A stretch of 64,000 nucleotides of DNA from assembly GCA_964019135.1 (NCBI GenBank), contig OZ025252.1, forward strand, positions 11,238,823 through 11,302,822, read 5' to 3'. The DNA comes from Arenicola marina (lineage: Eukaryota > Annelida > Polychaeta > Arenicolidae). Below the pieces are notes generated by a model. It had not been told where the DNA came from and made no database searches. It saw only the letters and a list, made by a program, of their open reading frames with translations. The position numbers and the translations under genes were made by a program. Of the stretch, positions 31,569 to 42,613 are shown in pieces (positions within the stretch are counted from its first letter, which is position 1; each line of letters opens with the position of its first letter).

Positions 31569-33003
31569 GCCGGGTCCTCCCCACCCTGGGCCATTTACCC
31601 TGTCCCCCGTTACCTTGGAGACCGACTACCATGTCACCGTTAGAATCATGTGCCCACTGCGGCTAGAAGGCGCCGTGATGGCGTTAACACTACTTCACAG
31701 ATCTCGAAACATCTACTCCTTTTGTTTTAAACATCTACCTTCAAACATATGGGAAAACCATCCGGTTTATTTTTATCCGTGCGACAATAACCAGATAAAG
31801 ATATTGTTTTCATAATTTCAAGCATTCTCGCATTGGGGCTCTTCGCCCCAAGATCTGCCCTTTTGCACTGGATGGGAGTCACACCTGTACAAGTGTAAAG
31901 TGTACAACTAGATCAAGCACCAACGCCACGTGCAGAGTCTGCTCACCTTGACCTATTTCCCGACCATTTCCCAGCAATACTTGCGGGATAAAATCTTCCG
32001 CTCACCCTGTGTAGTCATTTTTGTTGCATCCAGTGCATCGAACATTCATGAGTTGCAGAATCCCCCAATGATCGTGCTATGTCGCACATGTGACCAGTGG
32101 TTGTTACCGACCTATTACATCAACGCGAGGTAGTAGTGATATATATACCATTAGATTGATTTCCCTTCGCGTAAGGTCGTTAAACCGTGTTACCTGGCAC
32201 AACGCCCACCGCGCGGAAAATGGTTAGCCAACTGCACGTCTTAACTGCTTTCGCGCCATTCTTGGGGTGGGGGGGCATTCTTTTGTTGTGATAAGTCGCC
32301 TGCTGACTGTTAACACACAAACGACCAATACGGATAGTTATCGCTTTCAAGCGTCGACCCTGAATGTGTGATGTCTTTGGGTGCGTTAGACAGATGTCAA
32401 TAGCTTTCAGGCTGTAATTGTTACAAAAGAAAAAGGCCTATTGCGGCTAGTAACTAATCTCGTTGTGAAAACGATAACTTCACGTAGTGCTCCCTATAAA
32501 ACGAATGGTAGAACCGTTCCTTGTCACAGCAACGCGGCTCCACTGTTGACAATGTTATGTCAGCCCAGGAGTATGTCGCTATAGATGACGCTATTAAAAC
32601 CGGTGATGAGTTCGTCGAGTGTATTGCAAACTTGAAGCTTATCGCTAAAAGACATCCATAACTAATCTGCCCATGCCCGTGCGCAGTGCACTTGGGATAC
32701 TTCCTTATAAACTGAAGCACTTTTCCCACGCGTGTTTAATGTGATAGAAAGTGAAAAGTTCCGCATGTACGCAAGAACTACACAAACAATCGGCCATTGC
32801 CGAAGTGTCATGGAAGTCACACCAACACCTAGGATTGCTATATTTGCTAATCCGACATATTCGTTATCCGACACAAATTCGGGTGCAACCGAATGTGTCG
32901 GAATAGCGAGGTCTTACAGTATGTCATTATACTAAATGACACGTCTGGCATCAATCAATATCCTAACAGTTCATGATGAATCTCTGTCAGTCCTTACACT
33001 TGC
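31569..33003. other. Low-copy DNA between the 22-bp and 46-bp arrays
   Basis: No gene I can name. Contains a possible small exon (32530-32661), a hairpin TTGGGGC/GCCCCAA near 31835, and an imperfect hairpin at 32877-32902. Confidence 0.4.
32530..32661 (+). other. Possible terminal exon, 43 codons, unknown product
   Basis: CCTTGTCACAG immediately precedes a plus-strand frame of 43 codons ending in TAA. The peptide looks protein-like (AQEYVAIDDAIKTGDEF, then CIANLKLIAKRHP), with mixed helix-forming residues and no low complexity, unlike almost everything around it. I do not recognise it, no partner exon was found, and chance is a real alternative. Confidence 0.2.
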
Positions 33004-36000
33004 CACGCCTCCACACACCCCAAGGCCCGCTAACACACCCCGCCTCCCTCCTCCCTCCACACACCCCAAGGCCCGCTCACACACCCCGCCTCCCTCCTCC
33101 CTCCACACACCCCAAGGCCCGCTCACACCCCTCGCCTCCCTCCTCCCTCCACACACCCCAAGGCCCGCTCACACACCCCGCCTCCCTCCTCCCTCCACAC
33201 ACCCCAAGGCCCGCTCACACACCCCGCCTCCCTCCTCCCTCCACACACCCCAAGGCCCGCTCACACACCCCGCCTCCCTCCTCCCTCCACACACCCCAAG
33301 GCCCGCTCACACACCCCGCCTCCCTCCTCCCTCCACACACCCCAAGGCCCGCTCACACCCCTCGCCTCCCTCCTCCCTCCACACACCGCAAGGCCCGTTC
33401 ACACACCCCGCCTCCCCCCCACCTCCTCACACCCCAAGGCCCGCTCACACCCCTCGCCTCCCTCCTCCGTCCACACACCCCAAGGCCCGCTCACACCCCT
33501 CGCCTCCCTCCTCCCTCCACACACCCCAAGGCCCACTCACACGCCCCGCCTCCCTCCTCCCTCCACACACCCCAAGGCCCGCTCACACACCCCGCCTCCC
33601 TCCTCCCTCCACACACTACAAGGCCCGCTCACACCCCTCGCCTCCCTCCTCCCTCCACACACCCCAAGGCCCGCTCACACCCCTCGCCTCCCTCGTCCCT
33701 CCACACACCCGAAGGCCCGCTCACACACCCCGCCTCCCTCCTCCCTCCACACACTCCAAGGCCCGCTCACACCCCTCGCCTCCCTCCTCCCTCCACACAC
33801 CCCAAGACCCGCTCACACACCCCGCCTCCCTCCTCCCTCCACATACCGAAAGGCCCGCTCACACACCCCGCCCCCCTCCTCCCTCCACACCCTCAAAGGC
33901 TCGCTCACACACCCCGCCTCCCTCTTCTCGCCACACCCTCAAAGGCCCGCTCACACACCCCGCCTCCCTCCTCCCTCCACACACCCCAAGGCTCGCTCAC
34001 ACCCCGCCTCCCCCCCCCCCTCCTCACACCCCAAGGCCCGCTCACACACCCCGACTCCCTCCTCCCTCCTCACACCCCAAATGCCCGCTCACACACCCCG
34101 CCTCCCTCCTCCCTCCACACACCCCAAGGCCCGCTCACACCCTCGCCTCCCTTCTCCCTCCACACACTCCAAGGCCCGCTCACACAACTCGCCTCCCTCC
34201 TCCCTCCACACACCTCAAGGCCCGCTCACACCCCTCGCCTCCCTCCTCCCTCCACACACCCCAAGGCCCGCTCACACACCCCTCCTCCCTCCTCTCTCCA
34301 CACACCCGAAGGCCCGCTCACACCCCTCGCCTCCCTCCTCCCTCCACACACCCCAAGGCCCGCTCACACAACTCGCCTCCCTCCTCCCTCCACACACACC
34401 AAGGCCCGCTCACACCCCTCGCCTCCCTCCTCCTTCCACACACCCCAAGGCCCGCTCACACACCCCGCCTCCCCTCCTCCCTCCACACACCCCAAGACCC
34501 GCTCACACCCCTCGCCTCCCTCCTCCCTCCACACACCCGAAGGCCCGCTCACACCCCTCGCCTCCCTCCTCCCTCCACACACCCCAAGGCCCGCTCACAC
34601 AACTCGCCTCCCTCCTCCCTCCACACACCCCAAGGCCCGCTCACACCCCTCGCCTCCCTCCTCCTTCCACACACCCCAAGGCCCGCTCACACAACTCGCC
34701 TCCCTCCTCCCTCCACACACCCCAAGGCCCGCTCACACCCTCGCCTCCCTCCTCCCTCCACACACCCCAAGGCCCGCTCACACCCTCGGCTCCCTCCTCC
34801 CTCCACACACCCCAAGACCCGCTCACACCACTCGCCTCCCTCCTCCCTCCACACACACCAAGGCCCGCTCACACCCCTCGCCTCCCTCCTCCTTCCACAC
34901 ACCCCAAGGCCCGCTCACACACCCCGCCTCCCCTCCTCCCTCCACACACCCCAAGACCCGCTCACACCCCTCGCCTCCCTCCTCCCTCCACACACCCGAA
35001 GGCCCGCTCACACCCCTCGCCTCCCTCCTCCCTCCACACACCCCAAGGCCCGCTCACACAACTCGCCTCCCTCCTCCCTCCACACACCCCAAGGCCCGCT
35101 CACACCCCTCGCCTCCCTCCTCCTTCCACACACCCCAAGGCCCGCTCACACAACTCGCCTCCCTCCTCCCTCCACACACCCCAAGGCCCGCTCACACCCT
35201 CGCCTCCCTCCTCCCTCCACACACCCCAAGGCCCGCTCACACCCTCGGCTCCCTCCTCCCTCCACACACCCCAAGACCCGCTCACACCACTCGCCTCCCT
35301 CCTCCCTCCACACACCCCAAGACCCCCTCACACCCCTCGCCTCCCTCCTCCCTCCTCCCACCCCAAGGTCCACTCACACCCCTCGCCTCTCTCCTCCCTC
35401 CACACACTCCAAGGCTCGCTCACACCCCGCCTCCCCCCCCCTCCTCACACCCCAAGACCCGCTCACACTCCTCACCTCCCTCCTCCCTCCACACACCCCA
35501 AGGCCCGCTCACACCCCTCGCCTCCCTCCTCCTTCCACACACCCCAAGGCCCGCTCACACACCCCGCCTCCCCTCCTCCCTCCACACACCCCAAGACCCG
35601 CTCACACCACTCGCCTCCCTCCTCCCTCCACACACCCGAAGGCCCGCTCACACCCCTCGCCTCCCTCCTCCCTCCACACACCCCAAGGCCCGCTCACACA
35701 ACTCGCCTCCCTCCTCCCTCCACACAACCCAAGGCCCGCTCACACCCCTCGCCTCCCTCCTCCTTCCACACACCCCAAGGCCCGCTCACACAACTCGCCT
35801 CCCTCCTCCCTCCACACACCCCAAGGCCCGCTCACACCCTCGCCTCCCTCCTCCCTCCACACACCCCAAGGCCCGCTCACACCCTCGGCTCCCTCCTCCC
35901 TCCACACACCCCAAGACCCGCTCACACCACTCGCCTCCCTCCTCCCTCCACACACACCAAGGCCCGCTCACACCCCTCGCCTCCCTCCTCCTTCCACACA

Positions 36001-38845
36001 CCCCAAGGCCCGCTCACACACCCGCCTCCCCTCCTCCCTCCACACACCCCAAGACCCGCTCACACCCCTCGCCTCCCTCCTCCCTCCACACACCCGAAGG
36101 CCCGCTCACACCCCTCGCCTCCCTCCTCCCTCCACACACCCCAAGGCCCGCTCACACAACTCGCCTCCCTCCTCCCTCCACACACCCCAAGGCCCGCTCA
36201 CACCCCTCGCCTCCCTCCTCCTTCCACACACCCCAAGGCCCGCTCACACAACTCGCCTCCCTCCTCCCTCCACACACCCCAAGGCCCGCTCACACCCTCG
36301 CCTCCCTCCTCCCTCCACACACCCCAAGGCCCGCTCACACCCTCGGCTCCCTCCTCCCTCCACACACCCCAAGACCCGCTCACACCACTCGCCTCCCTCC
36401 TCCCTCCACACACCCCAAGACCCCCTCACACCCCTCGCCTCCCTCCTCCCTCCTCCCACCCCAAGGTCCACTCACACCCCTCGCCTCTCTCCTCCCTCCA
36501 CACACTCCAAGGCTCGCTCACACCCCGCCTCCCCCCCCCTCCTCACACCCCAAGACCCGCTCACACCCCTCGCCTCCCTCCTCCCTCCACACACCCCAAG
36601 ACCCCCTCACACCCCTCGCCTCCCTCATCCCTCCACACACCCCAAGGCCCGCTCATACCCTCGCCTCCCTCCTCCCTCCACACACCCCAAGGCCCGCTCA
36701 CACCCCTCGCCTCCCTCCTCCCTCCTACCACCCCAAGGCCCGCTCACACCCCTCGCCTCCCTCCTCCCTCCACACACCCCAAGGCCCGCTCACACCCCTC
36801 GCCTCCCTCCTCCCTCCACACACCCCAAGGCCCGCTCACACCCCTCGCCTCCCTCCTCCCTCCTACCACCCCAAGGCCCGCTCACACCCCTCGCCTCCCT
36901 CCTCCCTCCTACCACCCCAAGGCCCGCTCACACCCTCGCCTCCCTCCTCCCTCCTACCACCCCAAGGCCCGCTCACACCCCTCGCCTCCCTCCTCCCTCC
37001 TACCACCCCAAGGCCCGCTCACACCCTCGCCTCCCTCCTCCCTCCTACCACCCCAAGGCCCGGCCACACCCCTCGCCTCCCTCCTCCCTCCTACCACCCC
37101 AAGGCCCGCTCACACCCCTCGCCTCCCTCCTCCCTCCACACACCCCAAGGCCCGCTCACACCCCTCGCCTCCCTCCTCCCTCCTACCACCCCAAGGCCCG
37201 GCCACACCCCTCGCCTCCCTCCTCCCTCCTACCACCCCAAGGCCCGCTCACACCCTCGCCTCCCTCCTCCCTCCTACCACCCCAAGGCCCGGCCACACCC
37301 CTCGCCTCCCTCCTCCCTCCTACCACCCCAAGGCCCGCTCACACCCTCGCCTCCCTCCTCCCTCCACACACCCCAAGGCCCGCTCACACCCCTCGCCTCC
37401 CTCCTCCCTCCTACCACCCCAAGGCCCGCTCACACCCCTCGCCTCCCTCCTCCCTCCACACACCCCAAGGCCCGCTCACACCCTCGCCTCCCTCCTCCCT
37501 CCTACCACCCCAAGGCCCGCTCACACCCCTCGCCTCCCTCCTCCCTCCTACCACCCCAAGGCCCGCTCACACCCTCGCCTCCCTCCTCCCTCCTACCACC
37601 CCAAGGCCCGGCCACACCCCTCGCCTCCCTCCTCCCTCCTACCACCCCAAGGCCCGCTCACACCCCTCGCCTCCCTCCTCCCTCCACACACCCCAAGGCC
37701 CGCTCACACCCCTCGCCTCCCTCCTCCCTCCTACCACCCCAAGGCCCGGCCACACCCCTCGCCTCCCTCCTCCCTCCTACCACCCCAAGGCCCGCTCACA
37801 CCCTCGCCTCCCTCCTCCCTCCTACCACCCCAAGGCCCGGCCACACCCCTCGCCTCCCTCCTCCCTCCTACCACCCCAAGGCCCGCTCACACCCTCGCCT
37901 CCCTCCTCCCTCCACACACCCCAAGGCCCGCTCACACCCCTCGCCTCCCTCCTCCCTCCTACCACCCCAAGGCCCGCTCACACCCCTCGCCTCCCTCCTC
38001 CCTCCTACCACCCCAAGGCCCGGCCACACCCCTCGCCTCCCTCCTCCCTCCTACCACCCCAAGGCCCGCTCACACCCTCGCCTCCCTCCTCCCTCCTACC
38101 ACCCCAAGGCCCGCTCACACCCTCGCCTCCCTCCTCCCTCCTACCACCCCAAGGCCCGCTCACACCCCTCGCCTCCCTCGTCCCTCCACACACCCCAAGG
38201 CCCGCTCACACCCTCGCCTCCCTCCTCCCTCCACACACCCCAAGGCCCGCTCACACCCCTCGCCTCCCTCCTCCCTCCTACCACCCCAAGGCCCGCTCAC
38301 ACCCCTCGCCTCCCTCCTCCCTCCTACCACCCCAAGGCCCGGCCACACCCCTCGCCTCCCTCCTCCCTCCTACCACCCCAAGGCCCGCTCACACCCTCGC
38401 CTCCCTCCTCCCTCCTACCACCCCAAGGCCCGGCCACACCCCTCGCCTCCCTCCTCCCTCCTACCACCCCAAGGCCCGCTCACACCCTCGCCTCCCTCCT
38501 CCCTCCTACCACCCCAAGGCCCGGCCACACCCCTCGCCTCCCTCCTCCCTCCTACCACCCCAAGGCCCGCTCACACCCTCGCCTCCCTCCTCCCTTCTAC
38601 CACCCCAAGGCCCGCTCACACCCCTCGCCTCCCTCGTCCCTCCACACACCCCAAGGCCCGCTCACACCCTCGCCTCCCTCCTCCCTCCACACACCCCAAG
38701 GCCCGCTCACACCCCTCGCCTCCCTCCTCCCTCCTCCCTCCTACCACCCCAAGGCCCGCTCACACCCCTCGCCTCCCTCCTCCCTCCACACACCCCAAGG
38801 CCCGCTCACACCCTCGCCTCCCTCCTCCCTCCTACCACCCCAAGG
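33004..38845. repeat. 46-bp C-rich minisatellite, about 127 copies
   Basis: The unit is 46 bp: CCCCAAGGCCCGCTCACACC, then CCTCGCCTCCCTCCTCCCTC, then CACACA. To about 36.7 kb most units end in CCACACA; beyond that many end in CTACCA and some read CGGCCACACC. Higher-order blocks of about 459 bp (repeats starting 34364 and 34823; 34641 and 35100) and about 1098 bp (35146 and 36244) are visible. The plus strand lacks stops in all three frames, so three overlapping frames of 1600-2000 codons exist; none is a credible gene. The minus strand has five G-runs per unit. Confidence 0.97.
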
Positions 38846-38930
38846 CTCACCCCATCCCCCATCTCTTCCCCATTTTACAAATGACTGCTACACAAACAAT
38901 AGTTATCATAGTATTATAACTAAAATGGCG

Positions 38931-40570
38931 ATGTGACTGTCACAAAGAGTTTACTTACCGTCGTGACGGGGTACCCATGACGTGCACATGGACAGGGCGA
39001 TGTGACTGTCACAAAGAGTTAACTTACCGTCGTGACGGGGTACCCATGACGTGCACATGGACAGGGCGATGTGACTGTCACAAAGAGTTAACTTACCGTC
39101 GTGACGGGGTACCCATGACGTGCACATGGACAGGGCGATGTGACTGTCACAAAGAGTTAACTTACCGTCGTGACGGGGTACCCATGACGTGTACATGGAC
39201 AGGGCGATGTAACCGTCACAAAGAGTTGACTTACCGTCGTGACGGGGTACCCATGACGTGCACATGGACAGGGCGATGTGACTGTCACAAAGAGTTAACT
39301 TACCGTCGTGACGGGGTACCCATGACGTGCACATGGACAGGGCGATGTGACTGTCACAAAGAGTTAACTTACCGTCGTGACGGGGTACCCATGACGTGTA
39401 CATGGACAGGGCGAGGTGACTGTGACAAAGAGTTGACTTACCGTCGTGACGGGGTACCCATGACGTGTACATGGACAGGGCGAGGTGACTGTCACAGAGA
39501 GTTGACTTACCGTCGTGACGGGGTACCCATGACGTGCACATGGACAGGGCGATGTGACTGTCACAAAGAGTTAACTTACCGTCGTGACGGGGTACCCATG
39601 ACGTGTACATGGACAGGGCGATGTAACCGTCACAAAGAGTTGACTTACCGTCGTGACGGGGTACCCATGACGTGCACATGGACAGGGCGATGTGACTGTC
39701 ACAAAGAGTTAATTTACCGTCGTGACGGGGTACCCATGACGTGCACATGGGCAAGGCGATGTGACTGTCACAAAGAGTTGACTTACCGTCGTGACGGGGT
39801 ACCCATGACGTGCACATGGACAGGGCGAGGTGACTGTCACAAAGAGTTAACTTACCGTCGTGACGGGGTACCCATGACGTGCACATGGACAGGGCGATGT
39901 GACTGTCACAAAGAGTTGACTTACCGTCGTGACGGGGTACCCATGACGTGCACATGGACAGGGCGATGTAACTGTCACAAAGAGTTGACTTACCGTCGTG
40001 ACGGGGTACCCATGACGTGTACATGGACAGGGCGAGGTGACTGTGACAAAGAGTTGACTTACCGTCGTGACGGGGTACCCATGACGTGTACATGGACAGG
40101 GCGAGGTGACTGTGACAAAGAGTTGACTTACCGTCGTGACGGGGTACCCATGACGTGTACATGGACAGGGCGAGGTGACTGTCACAGAGAGTTGACTTAC
40201 CGTCGTGACGGGGTACCCATGACGTGTACATGGACAGGGCGAGGTGACTGTCACAGAGAGTTGACTTACCGTCGTGACGGGGTACCCATGACGTGTACAT
40301 GGACAGGGCGAGGTGACTGTGACAAAGAGTTGACTTACCGTCGTGACGGGGTACCCATGACGTGTACATGGACAGGGCGAGGTGACTGTCACAGAGAGTT
40401 GACTTACCGTCGTGACGGGGTACCCATGACGTGCACATGGACAGGGCGATGTGACTGTCACAGAGAGTTGACTTACCGTCGTGACGGGGTACCCATGACG
40501 TGCACATGGACAGGGCGATGTAACTGTCACAAAGAGTTGACTTACCGTCGTGACGGGGTACCCATGACGC
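38931..40570. repeat. 69-bp minisatellite, about 24 copies
   Basis: Unit length is 69 bp (23 codons), seen from the GTACCCATGACG spacing at 38971, 39040 and 39109. No indels are visible across the array. Each unit holds several perfect dyads: GTGACTGTCAC (39002-39012), CCGTCGTGACGG (39027-39038), GGTACC (39039-39044) and GTGCAC (39051-39056). Main variable sites are TTAAC/TTGAC, GTGCAC/GTGTAC, GATGT/GAGGT and GTCAC/GTGAC. Both strands are open: plus 38977-40587 and minus 40618-38951. Confidence 0.97.
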
Positions 40571-40618
40571 CAGCCCTAAGTGGATGAGGCAGGGTAGCAG
40601 CCACCATGGCGGTGCCAT
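38951..40618 (-). CDS. Possible repeat protein with hydrophobic leader (doubtful)
   Basis: A 555-codon frame. The ATG at 40618 lies outside the array and has a good context (G at -3, G at +4). It is followed by PWWLLPCLIHLGLAS, which resembles a short signal peptide, and then about 23 copies of a 23-residue repeat containing SWVPRHDGK, LCDSH and ALSM with one or two Cys. The stop is a TAA made by one base change (TTA or TCA to TAA) in the last unit at 38951, so the frame ends with the array. Against it: the opposite strand is equally open, and nearly all unit-to-unit changes alter the amino acid. On the plus strand the two commonest changes (TTA/TTG and TGC/TGT) are silent. I recognise no family. 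Confidence 0.2.
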   Translation of the reverse strand: MAPPWWLLPCLIHLGLASWVPRHDGKSTLCDSYIALSMCTSWVPRHDGKSTLCDSHIALSMCTSWVPRHDGKSTLCDSHLALSMYTSWVPRHDGKSTLCHSHLALSMYTSWVPRHDGKSTLCDSHLALSMYTSWVPRHDGKSTLCDSHLALSMYTSWVPRHDGKSTLCHSHLALSMYTSWVPRHDGKSTLCHSHLALSMYTSWVPRHDGKSTLCDSYIALSMCTSWVPRHDGKSTLCDSHIALSMCTSWVPRHDGKLTLCDSHLALSMCTSWVPRHDGKSTLCDSHIALPMCTSWVPRHDGKLTLCDSHIALSMCTSWVPRHDGKSTLCDGYIALSMYTSWVPRHDGKLTLCDSHIALSMCTSWVPRHDGKSTLCDSHLALSMYTSWVPRHDGKSTLCHSHLALSMYTSWVPRHDGKLTLCDSHIALSMCTSWVPRHDGKLTLCDSHIALSMCTSWVPRHDGKSTLCDGYIALSMYTSWVPRHDGKLTLCDSHIALSMCTSWVPRHDGKLTLCDSHIALSMCTSWVPRHDGKLTLCDSHIALSMCTSWVPRHDGK

Positions 40619-41225
40619 GCCGGTTGTCTCCTCACGCGGCCGCCAGGTTGCGCGCAGTCACCACAGACATCCACGCGTATTCCTTTGCCCTGGAGAAGAG
40701 AGGCGAGTGTTTGACAAGACCTGTGGCGAGGTGTTGGCGGTGAGTGTTGGCACTGCCGGTCACTCCCACTGGGTATGGCGGCCAGGCTGGCGGGCTGGGT
40801 CCCACTGGGTAGGGCAGCCAGGCTGGCGGGCTGGGTCCCACTGGGTAGGGCAGCCAGACTGGCGGGCTGGGTCCCACTGGGCCTCCCCACGCCGGCTGTG
40901 TGGTGGGGGTGGGTCGGCAATCTGGCAGGCCCACACGATGCACGCTAGGCGAGAATATCGAACAATACCAATTTAAAGCGACATGTTAATGGTTTTAACT
41001 GGGTGAAATCTTCCATTTGACGGTGAAGGTGGAGGCGTGCCCAGTTCTAACTTACTGCGGTGTTGATGAGTTTGTTAGACATGTGCGATGGATGTCTGTA
41101 TCGATCCCGGCAAATCCGTCGGCTGCGGAGGCAAGGAGACAATGGTCGGAGCTATCCCTACGCGGAGCGACGCCAAGCGGCCCCCGACCAGCCCCACGTC
41201 AGCGATGGGGCGTGGTTCCTCCCTA
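40571..41225. repeat. Low-copy DNA with a 36-bp repeat, about 3 copies
   Basis: Between 40768 and 40880 a 36-bp unit (CCCACTGGGTAGGGCAGCCA, then GGCTGGCGGGCTGGGT) is present in a little over three copies. The rest is GC-rich low-copy sequence with no gene I can support. Confidence 0.8.
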
Positions 41226-42290
41226 GGGCCGTGATGGTGCCCTGGTGATGCCCTGGTGGTGCACTGGTGGTGTTCTGGTGGTGACTAACTGGTCATCTGG
41301 TGGTGCCCTGGTGGTGCTCTGGTGGTGCCGTGATGTTGCCCTGGTGGTGACCTCGTGGTGACCTCGTGGTCATCTGGTGGTGCCCTGATACCGTGGTGGT
41401 GCCCTGGTGGTGCCCTGGTGGTGCCCTGGTGGTGCCCTGGTGGTGCACTGGTGGTGCACTGGTTGTGTTCTGGTGGTGCCCTGGTGGTGCCCTGGTGGTG
41501 CCCTGGTGGTGCTCTGGTGGTGCACTGGTGGTGCACTGGTGGTGTTCTGGTGGTGCCCTGGTGCCGTGATGGTGCCCTGGTGGTGCCCTGGTGGTGCCCT
41601 GGTAGTGCTCTGGTGGTGACTAACTGGTCATCTGGTGGTGCCCTGGTGGTGCTCTGGTGGTGCCGTGATGTTGCCCTGGTGGTGACCTCGTGGTGACCTC
41701 GTGGTCATCTGGTGGTGCCCTGATACCGTGGTGGTGCCCTGGTGGTGCCCTGGTGGTGCCCTGGTGGTGCCCTGGTGGTGCACTGGTGGTGCACTGGTTG
41801 TGTTCTGGTGGTGCCCTGGTGGTGCCCTGGTGGTGCCCTGGTGGTGCCCTGGTGGTGCCGTGAGGGTGCTCTGGTGGTGCCCTGGTGGTGACATGGTGGT
41901 GCCCTGGTACCGTGATGGTGCCTTGGTACCGTGATGGTGTCGTGGTGGTGCCCTAGTGGTGCCGTGATGGTGCCATGTTGGTGCTCTCGTGGTGACCTCG
42001 TGGTGACCTGGTGGTGCCCTGGTGGTGCCCTGGTGGTGCCATGGTGGTGCCCTGGTGGTGTCGTGGTGGTGCCCTGGTGGTGCCCTGGTGGTGACCTGGT
42101 GGTGCCCTGGTGGTGCCCTGGTGGTGCCCTGGTGGTGCCCTGGTGGTGACCTGGTGGTGCCCTGGTGGTGAACTCGTCGTGACCTGGTGGTGACCTCGTG
42201 GTGACCTGGTTGTGTCCTGGTGGTGACCTGGTGGTAACCTGGTGGTGCCCTGGACGTGACCTGGTGTTGCCGTGATGCTATTTGGGTGGT
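41226..42290. repeat. 11-bp G/T-rich minisatellite (CCCTGGTGGTG), about 95 copies
   Basis: The core unit is CCCTGGTGGTG, with interspersed GCACTGGTGGT, GCTCTGGTGGT and ACCTCGTGGTG variants. A block beginning GACTAACTGGTCATCTGG at 41283 recurs at about 41619, so a segment of about 335 bp was duplicated. Confidence 0.95.
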
Positions 42291-42570
42291 GGGTAATGGA
42301 GCGGTGGTAATGGAGTGGTGGTAACGAATTGGTGGTAATGGAGTGGAGGGTAATGGAGTGGTGGTAATGGAATGGTCGGTAATAGAGTGGAGGGTAATGG
42401 AGTGGTGGTAATGGAGTGGTTGTAATGGTGTGGTGGTGTTGAATGGTGGTAATGGAGTGGTGGTAATAGAGAGGAGGGTAATGGAGTGGTGGTAATGGAG
42501 TGGTGGGTAATGGAGTGGTGGTAATGGAGTGGAGGTAATGGAGTGGTGGTAATGGAGTGGTGGTAATGGG
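42291..42570. repeat. 14-bp repeat (GGTAATGGAGTGGT), about 20 copies
   Basis: Units of 14 bp with 12-13-bp variants, joined directly to the 11-bp array on the left and to the 15-bp array on the right with no spacer. Confidence 0.93.
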
Positions 42571-42613
42571 ACAGGCCGCATACAGACAGGCGGCCTGTCT
42601 GCATGCGGCCTGT
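42571..42613. other. Inverted-unit hairpin at the head of the 15-bp array
   Basis: ACAGGCCGCATACAGACAGG (42571-42590) is the reverse complement, with one mismatch, of CCTGTCTGCATGCGGCCTGT (42594-42613); the loop is 3 nt. The array therefore begins with one inverted copy of its own unit. Confidence 0.9.

Noticed and set aside
31830..31855. Histone-type 3' stem-loop at TTGGGGC...GCCCCAA
   Set aside because: The stem and loop sequences do not match the histone consensus and no histone gene is nearby.
32936..38936. Three plus-strand ORFs of about 1600-2000 codons rich in Pro and His
   Set aside because: All three frames of the 46-bp array are open at once, which marks a stop-free repeat and not a gene.
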